Counted from the first letter of the stretch, positions 1-8,302 are shown. The stretch is DNA of 64,000 nt from Candidatus Chloroploca asiatica (GCF_002532075.1 NZ_LYXE01000015.1:1-64000); one strand, 5' to 3'. Notes: generated from the sequence alone by a model not told the origin. Numbers and translations: made by a program.

Positions 1-77
1 AAGAAGGTCTGCGGTTTGCCATCCGTGAGGGTGGACGTACCGTTGGCTCCGGTGTCGTCACCAAGATCATAGCGTAA
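1..77 (+). CDS. tuf: Elongation factor Tu, C-terminal end (partial)
   Basis: The open frame running in from the left edge encodes the last 24 residues of EF-Tu (RFAIREGGRTVG, then VVTKI, then IA and a TAA stop at 75-77). This strand is the invariant end of EF-Tu domain 3. EF-Tu brings aminoacyl-tRNA to the ribosome as a GTP complex. The gene lies directly upstream of secE-nusG-rplK, the usual bacterial neighbourhood. Only the tail is visible, so nothing can be said about the start or the G domain. No rpmG or tRNA-Trp gene lies between tuf and secE, although one or both are often found there in other bacteria. Confidence 0.95.
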   Translation, partial: EGLRFAIREGGRTVGSGVVTKIIA

Positions 78-81
78 GAAT

Positions 82-161
82 CTATTGCAGGTTGCAGCCT
101 GGTGTGCGTAGCTTGATAAGTATGCGTTTTACACCCGGCTGCAATCTTCAATCTGCAATAG
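82..161 (+). other. Large imperfect hairpin between tuf and secE
   Basis: The outer arm CTATTGCAG (82-90) pairs with CTGCAATAG (153-161). The adjoining inner arm GTTGCAGCCTGGTGT (91-105) pairs with ACACCCGGCTGCAAT (131-145) at 14 of 15 positions. A 7-nt bulge (146-152) separates the two 3' segments and the loop is about 25 nt. It fills the tuf-secE gap and ends 8 nt before the secE ATG. It could be a processing site, an attenuator or a small palindromic repeat. There is no T-tract, so a simple terminator is unlikely. Confidence 0.6.
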
Positions 162-169
162 GAAACGAC

Positions 170-394
170 ATGTCAGTGGTTAAAGATTCAAAGGAACAGC
201 AGGAAAACGTCATTGTGCGCAGGCTGCGTGAAACACGCAGTGAGTTGCGCAAGGTTGTGTGGCCGACACGTGAAGAGACGATTCGGTTGACAATCGTGGT
301 TTTGACGATTTCAACGATTATTGGAGCAATCCTGGCTGTTGGCGACTCGATCTTCTTGTTCCTCTACACCACCCTGGTAAGTCTGGTTTCGTAA
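170..394 (+). CDS. secE: Preprotein translocase subunit SecE
   Basis: This 74-residue protein is the small essential subunit that clamps SecY in the plasma-membrane protein-conducting channel. The cytoplasmic amphipathic part shows the family motif ELRKVVWPTREET (about residues 27-39). One transmembrane segment follows (about 43-70), the single-span form of SecE usual outside enterobacteria. The ATG at 170 is chosen over an upstream in-frame ATG because the earlier start would translate the intergenic hairpin. The gene sits between tuf and nusG, the standard order. Confidence 0.95.
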   Translation: MSVVKDSKEQQENVIVRRLRETRSELRKVVWPTREETIRLTIVVLTISTIIGAILAVGDSIFLFLYTTLVSLVS

Positions 395-428
395 GTTTTA
401 GAAGAGCTAACCATTGTGGGAGTCCGGT

Positions 429-1001
429 GTGTCTGAGGAAACTCCACCAAAAACAACCGAAAAAGAGGCCGAAGATCGGCGCTGGTACGTGATTCATACG
501 TACTCGGGGTATGAGAATAAGGTCAAACAGAATCTGGAGCATCGCATCGATTCGATGGAGATGGATCACCAGATTTTTCGTGTGATCGTGCCAACTGAAG
601 AAGAGATTGAGATCAAGAATGGGCAACGCCGGACGGTCAATAAAAAGATCTATCCCGGGTATGTGCTCGTGCAAATGCATTTGACTGATGACTCGTGGTA
701 TGTTGTGCGCAATACACCTGGTGTGACTAGTTTTGTCGGTCACGGAAATAAACCAACTCCGCTTGAGGATGATGAGGTCAAGACGATCCTCAAGCAGATG
801 GAGGGTGAAGCACCCAAGGTGCGCGTTAGCTATCAAAAGGGTCAGGCTGTCAAAATTATTGATGGCCCCTTCACCGATTTTGAAGGTGTAGTTGACGCCA
901 TTGATCACGAGCGCGGACGCGTGCGAGTTCTGGTCTCGTTCTTTGGACGTGAAGCTCCGGTTGAACTTGACTTTCTCCAGGTTACGCGCCTGGTTGATTG
1001 A
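429..1001 (+). CDS. nusG: Transcription termination/antitermination factor NusG
   Basis: NusG binds the RNA polymerase clamp and links transcription to Rho and to ribosomes. The 190-residue protein shows the NGN domain (RRWYVIHTYSGYE near residue 17, then TPGVTSFVG near 100) and a C-terminal KOW domain (VKIIDGPFTDFEGVV near 142 onward). The GTG at 429 is preferred because GGGAG at 418-422 is a well-spaced ribosome site. An in-frame TTG at 414 would add five residues. It is followed by rplK after a gap of about 120 nt that contains a short GGAGGC/GCCTCC hairpin near 1088-1104. Confidence 0.95.
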   Translation: MSEETPPKTTEKEAEDRRWYVIHTYSGYENKVKQNLEHRIDSMEMDHQIFRVIVPTEEEIEIKNGQRRTVNKKIYPGYVLVQMHLTDDSWYVVRNTPGVTSFVGHGNKPTPLEDDEVKTILKQMEGEAPKVRVSYQKGQAVKIIDGPFTDFEGVVDAIDHERGRVRVLVSFFGREAPVELDFLQVTRLVD

Positions 1002-1123
1002 TCGATCTGTCGTTGTGAAGGCCGCTCGACGGGCTTCATTAGATACTGTACACCTCGTCGCCCGCACGTGAGTTGGGACGATGAGGGAGGAGGCAGGCCG
1101 CCTCCACACAGAGGAGAGCTACT

Positions 1124-1549
1124 GTGGCAAAGAAACTGGTTGGTGTCGTCAAATTGCAACTTCCCGCTGGGAAAGCAACACCGGCCCCGCCTGTTGGCCC
1201 TGCGTTGGGTCAATATGGCATCAATATTATGGGGTTTGTGAAGGAGTACAACGAGAAGTCGGCTGCACAAGCCGGTAGTATCGTGCCGGTTGAAGTCTCT
1301 ATCTTTAGTGATCGCTCCTTTACCGCCAAGTTGCTGACCCCACCTGCAGCTGACCTGTTGCGCAAAGCCGCAGGTGCGCAGAAGGGTTCGGGAACCCCAA
1401 ATCGTACCAGTGTAGGCCAAATTTCACGGGTCCAACTCCGCCAGATTGCCGAACAGAAACTGGCGGATATGAATGCGCTGGATTTGGAAGGTGCCGAGAA
1501 GATTCTTGCTGGTACGGCACGCAGTATGGGTATTAAGATTGTTGACTAG
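1124..1549 (+). CDS. rplK: 50S ribosomal protein L11
   Basis: The 141-residue protein carries the L11 N-terminal proline-rich signature ([19 protein letters not shown], residues about 14-32) and a C-terminal rRNA-binding domain ending in [10 protein letters not shown]11 binds the GTPase-associated region of 23S rRNA and takes part in factor binding and the stringent response. The GTG start at 1124 has a GAGGAG ribosome site at 1111-1116. The length is normal. rplA follows after 70 nt, so the pair is probably cotranscribed and autogenously regulated by L1, as in other bacteria. Confidence 0.97.
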   Translation: MAKKLVGVVKLQLPAGKATPAPPVGPALGQYGINIMGFVKEYNEKSAAQAGSIVPVEVSIFSDRSFTAKLLTPPAADLLRKAAGAQKGSGTPNRTSVGQISRVQLRQIAEQKLADMNALDLEGAEKILAGTARSMGIKIVD

Positions 1550-1619
1550 GTGCAACGCGCACCAGGCTGTAACGTGGGAGGGCTTGCAAAGCCCGCCTGT
1601 ACCACCAGGAGTTATTAAG

Positions 1620-2336
1620 ATGGCAAAACAAGGTAAAAAATATCGTGAAGCAGCTGCGCGGGTCGAGCCGGATCGCCTCTATACGCTTGAAGAGGCCTTC
1701 GCGCTAGTCAAAGAGACGAGCTACGTCAAGTTTGACCCCTCAGTTGAAGTGCATCTTCGCCTTGGGATTGATCCGCGCCATGCTGACCAGAATATTCGCA
1801 CTACCGTTGCGCTGCCCCATGGGACTGGCAAGATGGTACGTGTGCTGGTCTTCTGCCAAAATGATGCCGTGCAGGCGGCGCTTGATGCAGGGGCTAATTT
1901 TGCGGGCAATGATGAATTGATTGCACGCATTGACAAAGAGAACTTCTTTGATTTCGACGTTGCCATCGCAACCCCAGATATGATGGGCAAGGTTGGTCGC
2001 ATCGGTCGGAAGCTTGGCCCACGTGGCTTGATGCCCAACCCCAAGAGTGGCACGATCGTGCCTGGCGAGGATCTACCCAAGACGATCCGCGAGGTGCGCG
2101 GTGGCCGCGTCGAGTTCCGCAACGATAAGACCGGTATTTTGCACGTGGCAATTGGCAAGTTGAGCTTTACGCCCGAACAGTTGCACGAGAACTTTGTGGC
2201 GCTGATGGATGCGGTAAAAGGTGCGAAACCTGCCGGAGCCAAAGGAACCTTTGTGCGAAGTGTGACTCTGACGAGCACGATGGGGCCTGGTGTTCCGGTC
2301 AATCCATTGCTGGCGCAGAGTGCCGCACTGAATTAA
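1620..2336 (+). CDS. rplA: 50S ribosomal protein L1
   Basis: The 238-residue protein matches L1 over its full length: the first domain begins [11 protein letters not shown], the central motif [20 protein letters not shown] lies near residue 120, and LMPNPKSGT and [11 protein letters not shown] follow. L1 forms the mobile L1 stalk at the E site and typically represses its own L11-L1 operon. The ATG at 1620 has a CAGGAG ribosome site about 9 nt upstream. The open frame extends further upstream but without L1 similarity. Confidence 0.97.
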   Translation: MAKQGKKYREAAARVEPDRLYTLEEAFALVKETSYVKFDPSVEVHLRLGIDPRHADQNIRTTVALPHGTGKMVRVLVFCQNDAVQAALDAGANFAGNDELIARIDKENFFDFDVAIATPDMMGKVGRIGRKLGPRGLMPNPKSGTIVPGEDLPKTIREVRGGRVEFRNDKTGILHVAIGKLSFTPEQLHENFVALMDAVKGAKPAGAKGTFVRSVTLTSTMGPGVPVNPLLAQSAALN

Positions 2337-2520
2337 CGACTCATTGTTCATATACCTACCCTAGACAGTCTGGTGGCATTTGTCCTTAATGGCCTGCGGG
2401 CCGCCGACCGAGGTAGATCTGAGGCATGATCTGGGCAGCCCAAGGCTGTCGTTCATATGGGCACGGTGTGCTCTTGCCTCTGGTCGCCATGTCTAGGACA
2501 TTGGCGGCCTTTTTGTTTGT
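2337..2520 (+). promoter_or_regulatory. L10-leader-like region with intrinsic attenuator
   Basis: The 210-nt gap between rplA and rplJ is structured. It ends in a stem GGTCGCCATGTC (2482-2493) against GACATTGGCGGCC (2497-2509), with one bulged A, followed by TTTTTGTTTGTT. That is a textbook rho-independent terminator just upstream of the rplJ start. Position and layout match the L10 leader, where L10-(L12)4 binding adjusts rplJL expression. The terminator is seen directly. The autoregulatory role is inferred from the family. Confidence 0.7.
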
Positions 2521-2546
2521 TCTGCGTATGAGAGGGGGTGAATACT

Positions 2547-3077
2547 GTGCCAACGCAACGCAAGTTTGATCTTGTAGCTGAGTTAAGCGAGAAGATGGAG
2601 CGTTCGCAACTGGCGGTTGTGGCCGATTACCGTGGGTTCAATGTCGCTGATTTGTCAGCGCTGCGTGCGAAACTCCGCGAAAACGGTGCCGAATTGGTCG
2701 TCGCCAAGAATACCTTGCTCCGCCTAGCTGCCCGCAATACCGGCAAGGAAGGGCTTGAGCCGAACCTTGAGGGGCCAACCGCGGTTGTCTTTGCCTATGA
2801 CGATGTGGCGAAAGTTGCCAAAGTGCTGCTTGATGCCAGCAAGGTGACTGCACGCCCGTTTAAGGTAAAGGGTGGTCTGCTGGGCTTTAGTCCGCTTCAG
2901 GCCGATGGGCTTGATGCGGTGACGAAGTTGCCTTCACGTGAGCAAGCGCTCGCGAGTATTGTCGGTGGCGTCGCGGCACCAGTCTCTGGTGTGGTTGGGG
3001 TGCTGAATGCAGCTATCTCTAATATCGCGTATGTCGTGCAGGCCCGCATTGATCAACTGCAGCCAGCAGGTGAGTAA
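2547..3077 (+). CDS. rplJ: 50S ribosomal protein L10
   Basis: The 176-residue protein begins MPTQRKFDLVAELSEKM and contains the L10 signatures VVADYRGFNVADLSALRAKL and VAKNTLLRLAA in the rRNA-binding part. A C-terminal helix (LNAAISNIAYVVQARIDQL) is the docking site for L7/L12 dimers. Two in-frame GTG codons occur at 2538 and 2547. The second is chosen because AGAGGGGG just upstream is then correctly spaced. It forms the L7/L12 stalk base with rplL immediately downstream. Confidence 0.96.
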   Translation: MPTQRKFDLVAELSEKMERSQLAVVADYRGFNVADLSALRAKLRENGAELVVAKNTLLRLAARNTGKEGLEPNLEGPTAVVFAYDDVAKVAKVLLDASKVTARPFKVKGGLLGFSPLQADGLDAVTKLPSREQALASIVGGVAAPVSGVVGVLNAAISNIAYVVQARIDQLQPAGE

Positions 3078-3146
3078 ACGTAACTCGTGTTTTGCTGGCA
3101 GCTATTGCTAGCGCAACTTTGCAATGGATAAAGGAGTAGATACATC

Positions 3147-3548
3147 ATGTCGAGTGAGAAGATTGCCGCGATTGTCGAGTCGATCGAAACGCTGAATGTG
3201 CTTGAGCTGGTTGAGCTCAAGAAGACGATGGAAGAGAAGTGGGGCGTGACGGCTGCTGCGCCGATGATGATGGGCGCAATGCCGATGGCTGCCGCTGCTG
3301 GCGGCGATGCCGTCGCCGCCGCTCCGGTGGAAGAGCAGAGTGAGTTCGATGTAATCCTGCAGGAAGTTGGGGCCAATAAGATCCAGGTGATTAAGGTGGT
3401 ACGTGAGTTGACCAGCCTCGGGCTCAAGGAGGCCAAGGATCTGGTCGAGGCTGCGCCTAAGTCGGTCAAAGAGGCCGTCTCCAAAGAGGAGGCCGAGGCC
3501 GCCAAGGCGAAGCTTACCGAGGTTGGCGCAACTGCGGCGATCAAGTAG
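3147..3548 (+). CDS. rplL: 50S ribosomal protein L7/L12
   Basis: The 133-residue acidic protein has an N-terminal dimerisation domain ([18 protein letters not shown]), a hinge rich in alanine and methionine (about residues 35-60), and a C-terminal factor-binding domain ([20 protein letters not shown], then [13 protein letters not shown]). It recruits translational GTPases to the ribosome stalk. The start has an AAAGGAG ribosome site at 3130-3136. It is the last gene of the ribosomal block and is closed by the palindrome at 3556-3591. Confidence 0.97.
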   Translation: MSSEKIAAIVESIETLNVLELVELKKTMEEKWGVTAAAPMMMGAMPMAAAAGGDAVAAAPVEEQSEFDVILQEVGANKIQVIKVVRELTSLGLKEAKDLVEAAPKSVKEAVSKEEAEAAKAKLTEVGATAAIK

Positions 3549-3555
3549 GTTTGGT

Positions 3556-3591
3556 GCCGTAGGGCCACGGCAGGTGCCGTGGCCCTACGGC
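3556..3591. terminator. Perfect palindrome after rplL
   Basis: Two 17-nt arms (3556-3572 and 3575-3591) are exact inverse complements around a GG centre. The arm sequence is GCCGTAGGGCCACGGCA. It begins 8 nt after the rplL stop. No T-tract follows, so it may act as a hairpin terminator helped by Rho, or as an mRNA 3'-end stabiliser. Confidence 0.6.
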
Positions 3592-3598
3592 AGGTGCC

Positions 3599-3685
3599 GA
3601 CTGAGGAGGCGCGGCCACGGCAGCGTCGACTGAGCATGCGCGGCCACGGCAGCGCCGACTGAGCATGCGCGGCCACGGCAGCGCC
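3599..3685. repeat. Three tandem 29-bp repeats
   Basis: Three head-to-tail copies of a 29-bp unit lie at 3599-3627, 3628-3656 and 3657-3685. Copies 2 and 3 are identical (GACTGAGCATGCGCGGCCAC, then GGCAGCGCC). Copy 1 differs at a few positions. Each contains GGCCACGGCA, the core of the adjoining palindrome, so array and palindrome probably share an origin. The array runs up to 12 nt before the start of the following glycosyltransferase and may contribute to its leader. Confidence 0.8.
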
Positions 3686-3697
3686 GTGGTTCTACTG

Positions 3698-4963
3698 ATG
3701 CGAATTCTGCTTCCAACAGATGTGTTTCCACCTGATGGCCGAGGGGGGGCTGCCTGGAGTAGCCACGCCCTGGCGCGTGCGTTGCTGTCCAGGGGCCATG
3801 AGGTAACAGCACTGGTGCCTATCCGTGGTCAGCGAGGTGTAGTTCACGCTGATGCGCTTGGGGTACCTGCGGTGCGCGTCGGGTATGCTGCGCCTTCGCT
3901 TCCTGTTGTTCAGAACTATTTCCGGCACGAGCGCTTCTGGCCTGTGCTGGCTGAAGCCATTGTCGCCGAGGCGCGCCGTGGGCCGCTACCACAGGTGTTG
4001 CATGCCCAGCATGTGCAGACTACGCCCGCCGCCGTGCTCGCGGGCGAACAACTGGGGGTTCCAGTGGTGGTGACGGTGCGCGACCACTGGCCCTGGCACT
4101 ATTTTGCCACTGGTCTCCACGGTGATCAGGTTCCCTATGGTCGTCCCGGATGGCCCGGGCTTGCCACCGAATTGCCCACACGCCTTGGGCCATTGCGTGG
4201 AATTCTAGCCCTGGCGGGGCTTCCCTATATGCTGGCGCATCAGCGACGACGGGCACAGTATCTTGCCCGTGCCGATGCCGTGATCGCGGTAAGTAGTTAT
4301 ATTGCCAAACGCCTGGCCGGAATGGTACAACCTGAACGCTTGCATGTCTTGCCCAATATGCTTGATATGGCGGCAAATGCAACGATTGCAACTGCCCCGC
4401 CAGCAACGAAGTGGGAAGGTGACCTGCTGCTCTTTGTGGGCAAGCTCGAAGCCAACAAAGGGGCAGGGTTGCTTCCGGCGATCTTTCGTGAACTGCGCGC
4501 ACCTGGCATGCCCAACGTACCACCTTTCACGCTCGTTATTGCAGGTGATGGGGCACTGCGTGACCGTCTGACGGCTGAACTAGGTACACTGGGCATCCAG
4601 GTACAGATGCTCAACTGGGCCAGCCACGATGAAGTGTTGCGTCTGATGAAACAGAGTACGCTGTTGCTCTTTCCGTCGACCTGGGGCGAACCGCTCAGTC
4701 GGGTCTTGTTGGAAGCCTCGGGCATGGGCACGCCGATTCTGGCGATGCCAACTGGCGGTACGCAGGATATCATTCATGACGGCATCACGGGGGCAGTCGC
4801 CGCCACACCTCGCATCTTTGCCCAGCGTATGGCCGAGCTTTTGCTTGACCCCGTTGCCCGGAACAGGCTCGGCGAAGGTGCGCGTGCTTTTGCGCGCACC
4901 CATTTTGCGTACGAGGCGGTGTTGCCGCGCTACGAGCACCTGTATCATACCGTGTACCATTGA
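3698..4963 (+). CDS. Glycosyltransferase family 4 (GT-B fold)
   Basis: The 421-residue protein has a GT-B layout. An N-terminal acceptor domain begins MRILLPTDVFPPDGRGGAAW and includes HALARALLSRGHEVTAL. A C-terminal GT1/GT4 donor domain shows LLFVGKLEANKGAGLL (about residue 245) and the nucleotide-sugar motif FPSTWGEPLSRVLLEASGMG (about 325-344), with the conserved glutamates. Such enzymes transfer a sugar from an activated donor to a lipid, protein or glycan, usually at the cytoplasmic face of the membrane. Substrate is unknown. The ATG at 3698 is chosen because the upstream extension lies in the tandem repeats. The next gene is convergent, so it is probably monocistronic. Confidence 0.85.
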   Translation: MRILLPTDVFPPDGRGGAAWSSHALARALLSRGHEVTALVPIRGQRGVVHADALGVPAVRVGYAAPSLPVVQNYFRHERFWPVLAEAIVAEARRGPLPQVLHAQHVQTTPAAVLAGEQLGVPVVVTVRDHWPWHYFATGLHGDQVPYGRPGWPGLATELPTRLGPLRGILALAGLPYMLAHQRRRAQYLARADAVIAVSSYIAKRLAGMVQPERLHVLPNMLDMAANATIATAPPATKWEGDLLLFVGKLEANKGAGLLPAIFRELRAPGMPNVPPFTLVIAGDGALRDRLTAELGTLGIQVQMLNWASHDEVLRLMKQSTLLLFPSTWGEPLSRVLLEASGMGTPILAMPTGGTQDIIHDGITGAVAATPRIFAQRMAELLLDPVARNRLGEGARAFARTHFAYEAVLPRYEHLYHTVYH

Positions 4964-4984
4964 GCATGGCGCACCGAGCCGTAG

Positions 4985-5027
4985 TGCCGACTTATGGTCT
5001 TTCAGTACATAATCCGGTATGCGCGAC
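4985..5027 (-). repeat. Dispersed 43-bp repeat, copy A
   Basis: Read on the minus strand, this segment begins GCCCGTGTCGCGCATACCGG and matches 22300-22342 on the plus strand at about 38 of 43 positions. Both copies lie in gaps at the 3' end of a gene. The mismatches are not concentrated at third codon positions, so it looks like a non-coding repeat rather than a shared peptide. Confidence 0.55.
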
Positions 5028-5072
5028 ACGGGCGAGACCTATGAGGTCTGCATCCTGAAACCTTGTCTTACT

Positions 5073-5573
5073 TCAAAAGCCAACATGGTACGCGAGTGAT
5101 GGCATGGCAAAGGGTAAGAAGACTTGAAAAAGAGCGCCGATGCGCAAGAGATTTTCAGCCAAGAGCGAGCCTTCGATGGCGTTTGACCAGGTCGGCAGGG
5201 GGAAGGCAACCATCGCGACAACGATGATGGCAGCAGCCAGGATCGCCTGGATGAGGCCGAGAACGCCACCAAGCAAGTGATCAAGCCAGCCAAGAAAGAG
5301 CAGGCCAACAAACATGCGGAGTACCGAGGCAAGGAGGCTTGCCAGGCTACTGACGAGGAGCAGAACCCCAACAAAGCCGAGGACACCGGCAACGAGCGGG
5401 TCGGTGATAAATGAGGAGAGCCAAGCGGCAACCTCGGGGCCGTAGCGCCCGGCCATCGCAATGCCAACAACGAGACCGATAAGCGAGAGAAGCTGCCTGA
5501 TTAAGCCCCAATAGACTCCAAGCAGAACAAAAACACCACTCCCAAGCAGAATTGCATAATCAAACGTATTCAT
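5073..5573 (-). CDS. CvpA family membrane protein
   Basis: The 166-residue protein begins MNTFDYAILLGSG and has four hydrophobic segments (about residues 5-22, 26-42, 60-82 and 98-122). The motif YWGLIRQLLSLIGLVVGI is the CvpA family hallmark (xxGxxRGxxxxxxxLxxxxxG type). CvpA proteins sit in the inner membrane. In E. coli cvpA is needed for colicin V production and envelope homeostasis, with no known enzymatic activity. An alternative ATG 12 nt upstream is in frame, but the family usually starts at MNxxD. The gene converges on the glycosyltransferase to its left. Confidence 0.8.
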   Translation of the reverse strand: MNTFDYAILLGSGVFVLLGVYWGLIRQLLSLIGLVVGIAMAGRYGPEVAAWLSSFITDPLVAGVLGFVGVLLLVSSLASLLASVLRMFVGLLFLGWLDHLLGGVLGLIQAILAAAIIVVAMVAFPLPTWSNAIEGSLLAENLLRIGALFQVFLPFAMPSLAYHVGF

Positions 5574-6311
5574 AGGTAAATCCAATGATTATCTATGCCT
5601 TATATCAACGATGATTGAAGATACCCCTTTCCTGCGCCACGACCCTGCGCTGCGCTCGGGGTGACAATCCGACATAGGCAACGGTAACATGGTCTTAGAT
5701 TGTACTAAACGCCAACTGTGCTCGCATTTGGCACAAGCTAAGACACAATGCTTGGGAACCAGCGGCTTCAAAGGGTTTCGCAATGGCAGCATGCGCTCAA
5801 AGGGTTGCACCTGTTCAGGCACGGGCGTTCCCGTGCGGTTCACCGCCGTTTGGGTATGTGCCAACCACTCATGCGCCTTGCGGAGAACGGGAGCACTCCG
5901 TCAAACCTGACAGGTGGGCACCGGGACGATCCTCCGCTACCCTCAGGATCCTCCCTGCGGCGCCCACCTGTCAGGTTGCGCCGGACATCGCTCTGCTGCC
6001 CCGTGGATCCCTGCTGCCCCTGGGGATCCCTGGGTGCCCGCGTGCGCGGGCATGACAGCGGTGGGCCGCCATTTGGGGGCACCCTTTGAGGTGACGCCAT
6101 CCTTGGATGCGTGCGTATCCATCACGACGACCGGAGGGCCGAAGCACCGCCCCATGGCCCCGTGCATGGCACCTCCGTAGGGGCGGTGCTTCGGCCTTAC
6201 GAGGGCATGACGCCAGCGAGTGGCGCCGCAGCACCAGGGCAGTGAGGGGAGGGCAATAGCGGTGGGCCGCCATTTGGTGGACGAGTGCGGGGGCATTGCG
6301 GCAAGACCATG
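5574..6311. other. 738-bp intergenic region rich in palindromes and repeats
   Basis: No convincing gene is seen here. Structures visible: a 16-bp perfect inverted repeat (5904-5919 with 5962-5977, arm AACCTGACAGGTGGGC); a 17-bp perfect inverted repeat (6137-6153 with 6180-6196, arm GGCCGAAGCACCGCCCC); and an identical 20-bp direct repeat (6057-6076 and 6258-6277, AGCGGTGGGCCGCCATTTGG). The right part follows the stop of the minus-strand DUF4838 gene and could terminate it. The left part should hold the cvpA promoter. The small open frames across it are repeat-derived. Confidence 0.6.
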
Positions 6312-8264
6312 TTAGGGCCGGATGATACGGGAGAGCATCAGGGCAAGGTCGCTGGCACGACGAGCACGGAGCCCGAGGCGGTGCCAGGGCTTGAGCAGGT
6401 GAAGATCGGCGATATGGTCGAGGTGCAATTGGAAGATCGTGCGGAGCAAGAGATGCCCTGGACGCGCTGCCGGGGGGACATGCTGGTGCGCCCAGGTGCG
6501 CAGGGCATCGAGGCTTGCTTGCGCTTCTTGCAGCGTTGTGTGCAGGGTTGCAGGCGCGGCTTTGCGGGCCACGAGCACATAGAGTTGCTGACGGAGACGA
6601 AAAAACTGGAGTAACTCGGCCGCCAGTTGCCATTCGGCGGCTTCGGCAGCGAGCGCTGTGTCAGGCAGTGGCGCAAGGCTGGCCCAGGCTTGCTGGCCTT
6701 GTTGCACCTGGCTTGCGCTGGCAAGCATTGCTTCAAGGCGTTGCTCGGCGGTGCGCTGCGGCTCGGTGAGCATATCAAGGACATCCATTGGCGGGGCATT
6801 GACGGGATCAAGCGATGGGATGAGGTTCAGGCGCATCGCATGGTCGCTTGCGGGGTCGCGGGCAAGCACTGGTTGCCAGGCAGCTTCGAGAGCGTCATAG
6901 GCCTCAACAAGATGGGTCGCCAACGCGGGCGACGTGGTACGCGCTATGGCGTAGGTCTCACGGAGGGCGACGGGATCGCTATCGGGGGCCCAGGCAAGCC
7001 GGGCGAAGAGGTAGGCATTGAGGGGCGTCCAGGCAAAGGGACGATCACCAGTGAGCAGGGCATGCACCGAACTCACCCCGTTGACACGGTAGGCTTGCAG
7101 GTCGGCGGCGATGATCCTGGTGAGCGGGGGCGGGCTTGCTTTAAAAAGAAGTCCATCGAGATAATATTCAAAGACAGCCTGGTGCGCAAAGAGCGGACGA
7201 TTGCCGGTCAGGTGTGCAGTGACAATCTGATTGACTGGGGCATCAATAGCAGCGGCATAGCTACGCAAGCGCGGCGCGGTGAGCAACTGGACGGCGGGAT
7301 GGGGCGAGGCAGACGTTGGGGGGGCCTCGGTATCGTGATAGGCCAGATAGCTGACCATAGCCTGGGGTTGATGCGTACGAACTGCTTCGGCCACAGCATT
7401 CGTCGCGATCAGGGCCTGATCAGAGGGCGTGAGTCGGGCACAGGCTGGACAGTGGCACCACCCCCCGTCACGCAGATCATCAGGCCAGAGATGGTAGATC
7501 TCGGCTTCGGGATACGCGCGGGCGAAAGCCTCGGCAGACTGTTGCACATAGGCAAGCGCCTGGGGGCTAGAGACGCAGAAATTGTAGTCGGGGGTACGAC
7601 GGGTACCATCATAGCGAAAGAGTTCGGGGGCCTTGCGAAAGAAACGGCGGGGCAAAAGATCGCGCAGATGATGGCCGCCAATTTCGAGGCGCAACGCACG
7701 ATCTTGGATCAACGGCAACAGTTGACGCCGGCAGGCACGCCAGGTCGCAAGGCGACAGGCACCGAACGCCGGTTCGTGAATTGTGGTATGGATAAAGAGT
7801 GTATTGAGGCGATTCCGGGCCGCCCAGATGATCCATGCTTCGGCCTGAGCCAGGAAGAGATCGTGACCAATGATCAGGCTGCGATGAGCAAAAGCGGGGC
7901 GATCAGCAACGGCGAGACCGGGGAGACAGACGGTAGAGTGGGAGGGAACGTGGGTACCGTCCAGCTCAGGCGTCAGCCAGCGACAACCGAGGGCCTCGAG
8001 CAGATCATAGACCGCGTAGAGCAAGCCACGAGGACCATCGCCACGCAGGCGGAGGCCGTTATCATCGGTGATCCGGACAAAAGCATCGCCCGAGGGGCCA
8101 TGATCGAGCAAAATACGCGGGCCATGGGGGGCAGATGTGACCGGCAACGGAGGGGCACCAAGCTGCACAAGGAAGGTCTGCAATTCTGTCGCAGCGAGCC
8201 GGGCCGTACGATGGTCACTGGTCAATTGAAGTGACCAACTAGCATCGAGGCAGAGATCGAGCAT
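6312..8264 (-). CDS. DUF4838 glycosidase-like protein
   Basis: The 650-residue protein resembles DUF4838 proteins. An N-terminal alpha/beta domain like that preceding GH20/GH67 catalytic barrels (residues about 1-110) includes GLLYAVYDLLEALGCRW. The DUF4838 region proper (about 125-330) includes HRSLIIGHD, EIYHLWPDDLRDGGW, a CHCPAC motif and MVSYLAYHDTEAPP. Members are predicted glycoside hydrolases related to alpha-glucuronidases, but the reaction is not established. No signal peptide is seen, so it appears cytoplasmic, which is unusual for an extracellular-glycan enzyme. AGGAAG lies before the ATG. EamA follows upstream in the same orientation with a 38-nt gap, suggesting a two-gene unit. 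Confidence 0.75.
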   Translation of the reverse strand: MLDLCLDASWSLQLTSDHRTARLAATELQTFLVQLGAPPLPVTSAPHGPRILLDHGPSGDAFVRITDDNGLRLRGDGPRGLLYAVYDLLEALGCRWLTPELDGTHVPSHSTVCLPGLAVADRPAFAHRSLIIGHDLFLAQAEAWIIWAARNRLNTLFIHTTIHEPAFGACRLATWRACRRQLLPLIQDRALRLEIGGHHLRDLLPRRFFRKAPELFRYDGTRRTPDYNFCVSSPQALAYVQQSAEAFARAYPEAEIYHLWPDDLRDGGWCHCPACARLTPSDQALIATNAVAEAVRTHQPQAMVSYLAYHDTEAPPTSASPHPAVQLLTAPRLRSYAAAIDAPVNQIVTAHLTGNRPLFAHQAVFEYYLDGLLFKASPPPLTRIIAADLQAYRVNGVSSVHALLTGDRPFAWTPLNAYLFARLAWAPDSDPVALRETYAIARTTSPALATHLVEAYDALEAAWQPVLARDPASDHAMRLNLIPSLDPVNAPPMDVLDMLTEPQRTAEQRLEAMLASASQVQQGQQAWASLAPLPDTALAAEAAEWQLAAELLQFFRLRQQLYVLVARKAAPATLHTTLQEAQASLDALRTWAHQHVPPAARPGHLLLRTIFQLHLDHIADLHLLKPWHRLGLRARRASDLALMLSRIIRP

Positions 8265-8302
8265 AGTTTCTTCCTAGCGAGCAAGCGAGCGCCAGCGGCA
8301 CC

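Noticed and set aside
5589..5864. Small minus-strand gene upstream of cvpA
   Set aside because: The peptide (CHPERSAGSWRRKGV) is the translation of a widespread palindromic-type intergenic repeat; there is no ribosome site.
6627..8234. A 535-residue plus-strand open frame opposite the DUF4838 gene
   Set aside because: It is a mirror of a high-GC coding region, its translation resembles no family, and the minus strand has clear DUF4838 motifs and a ribosome site.
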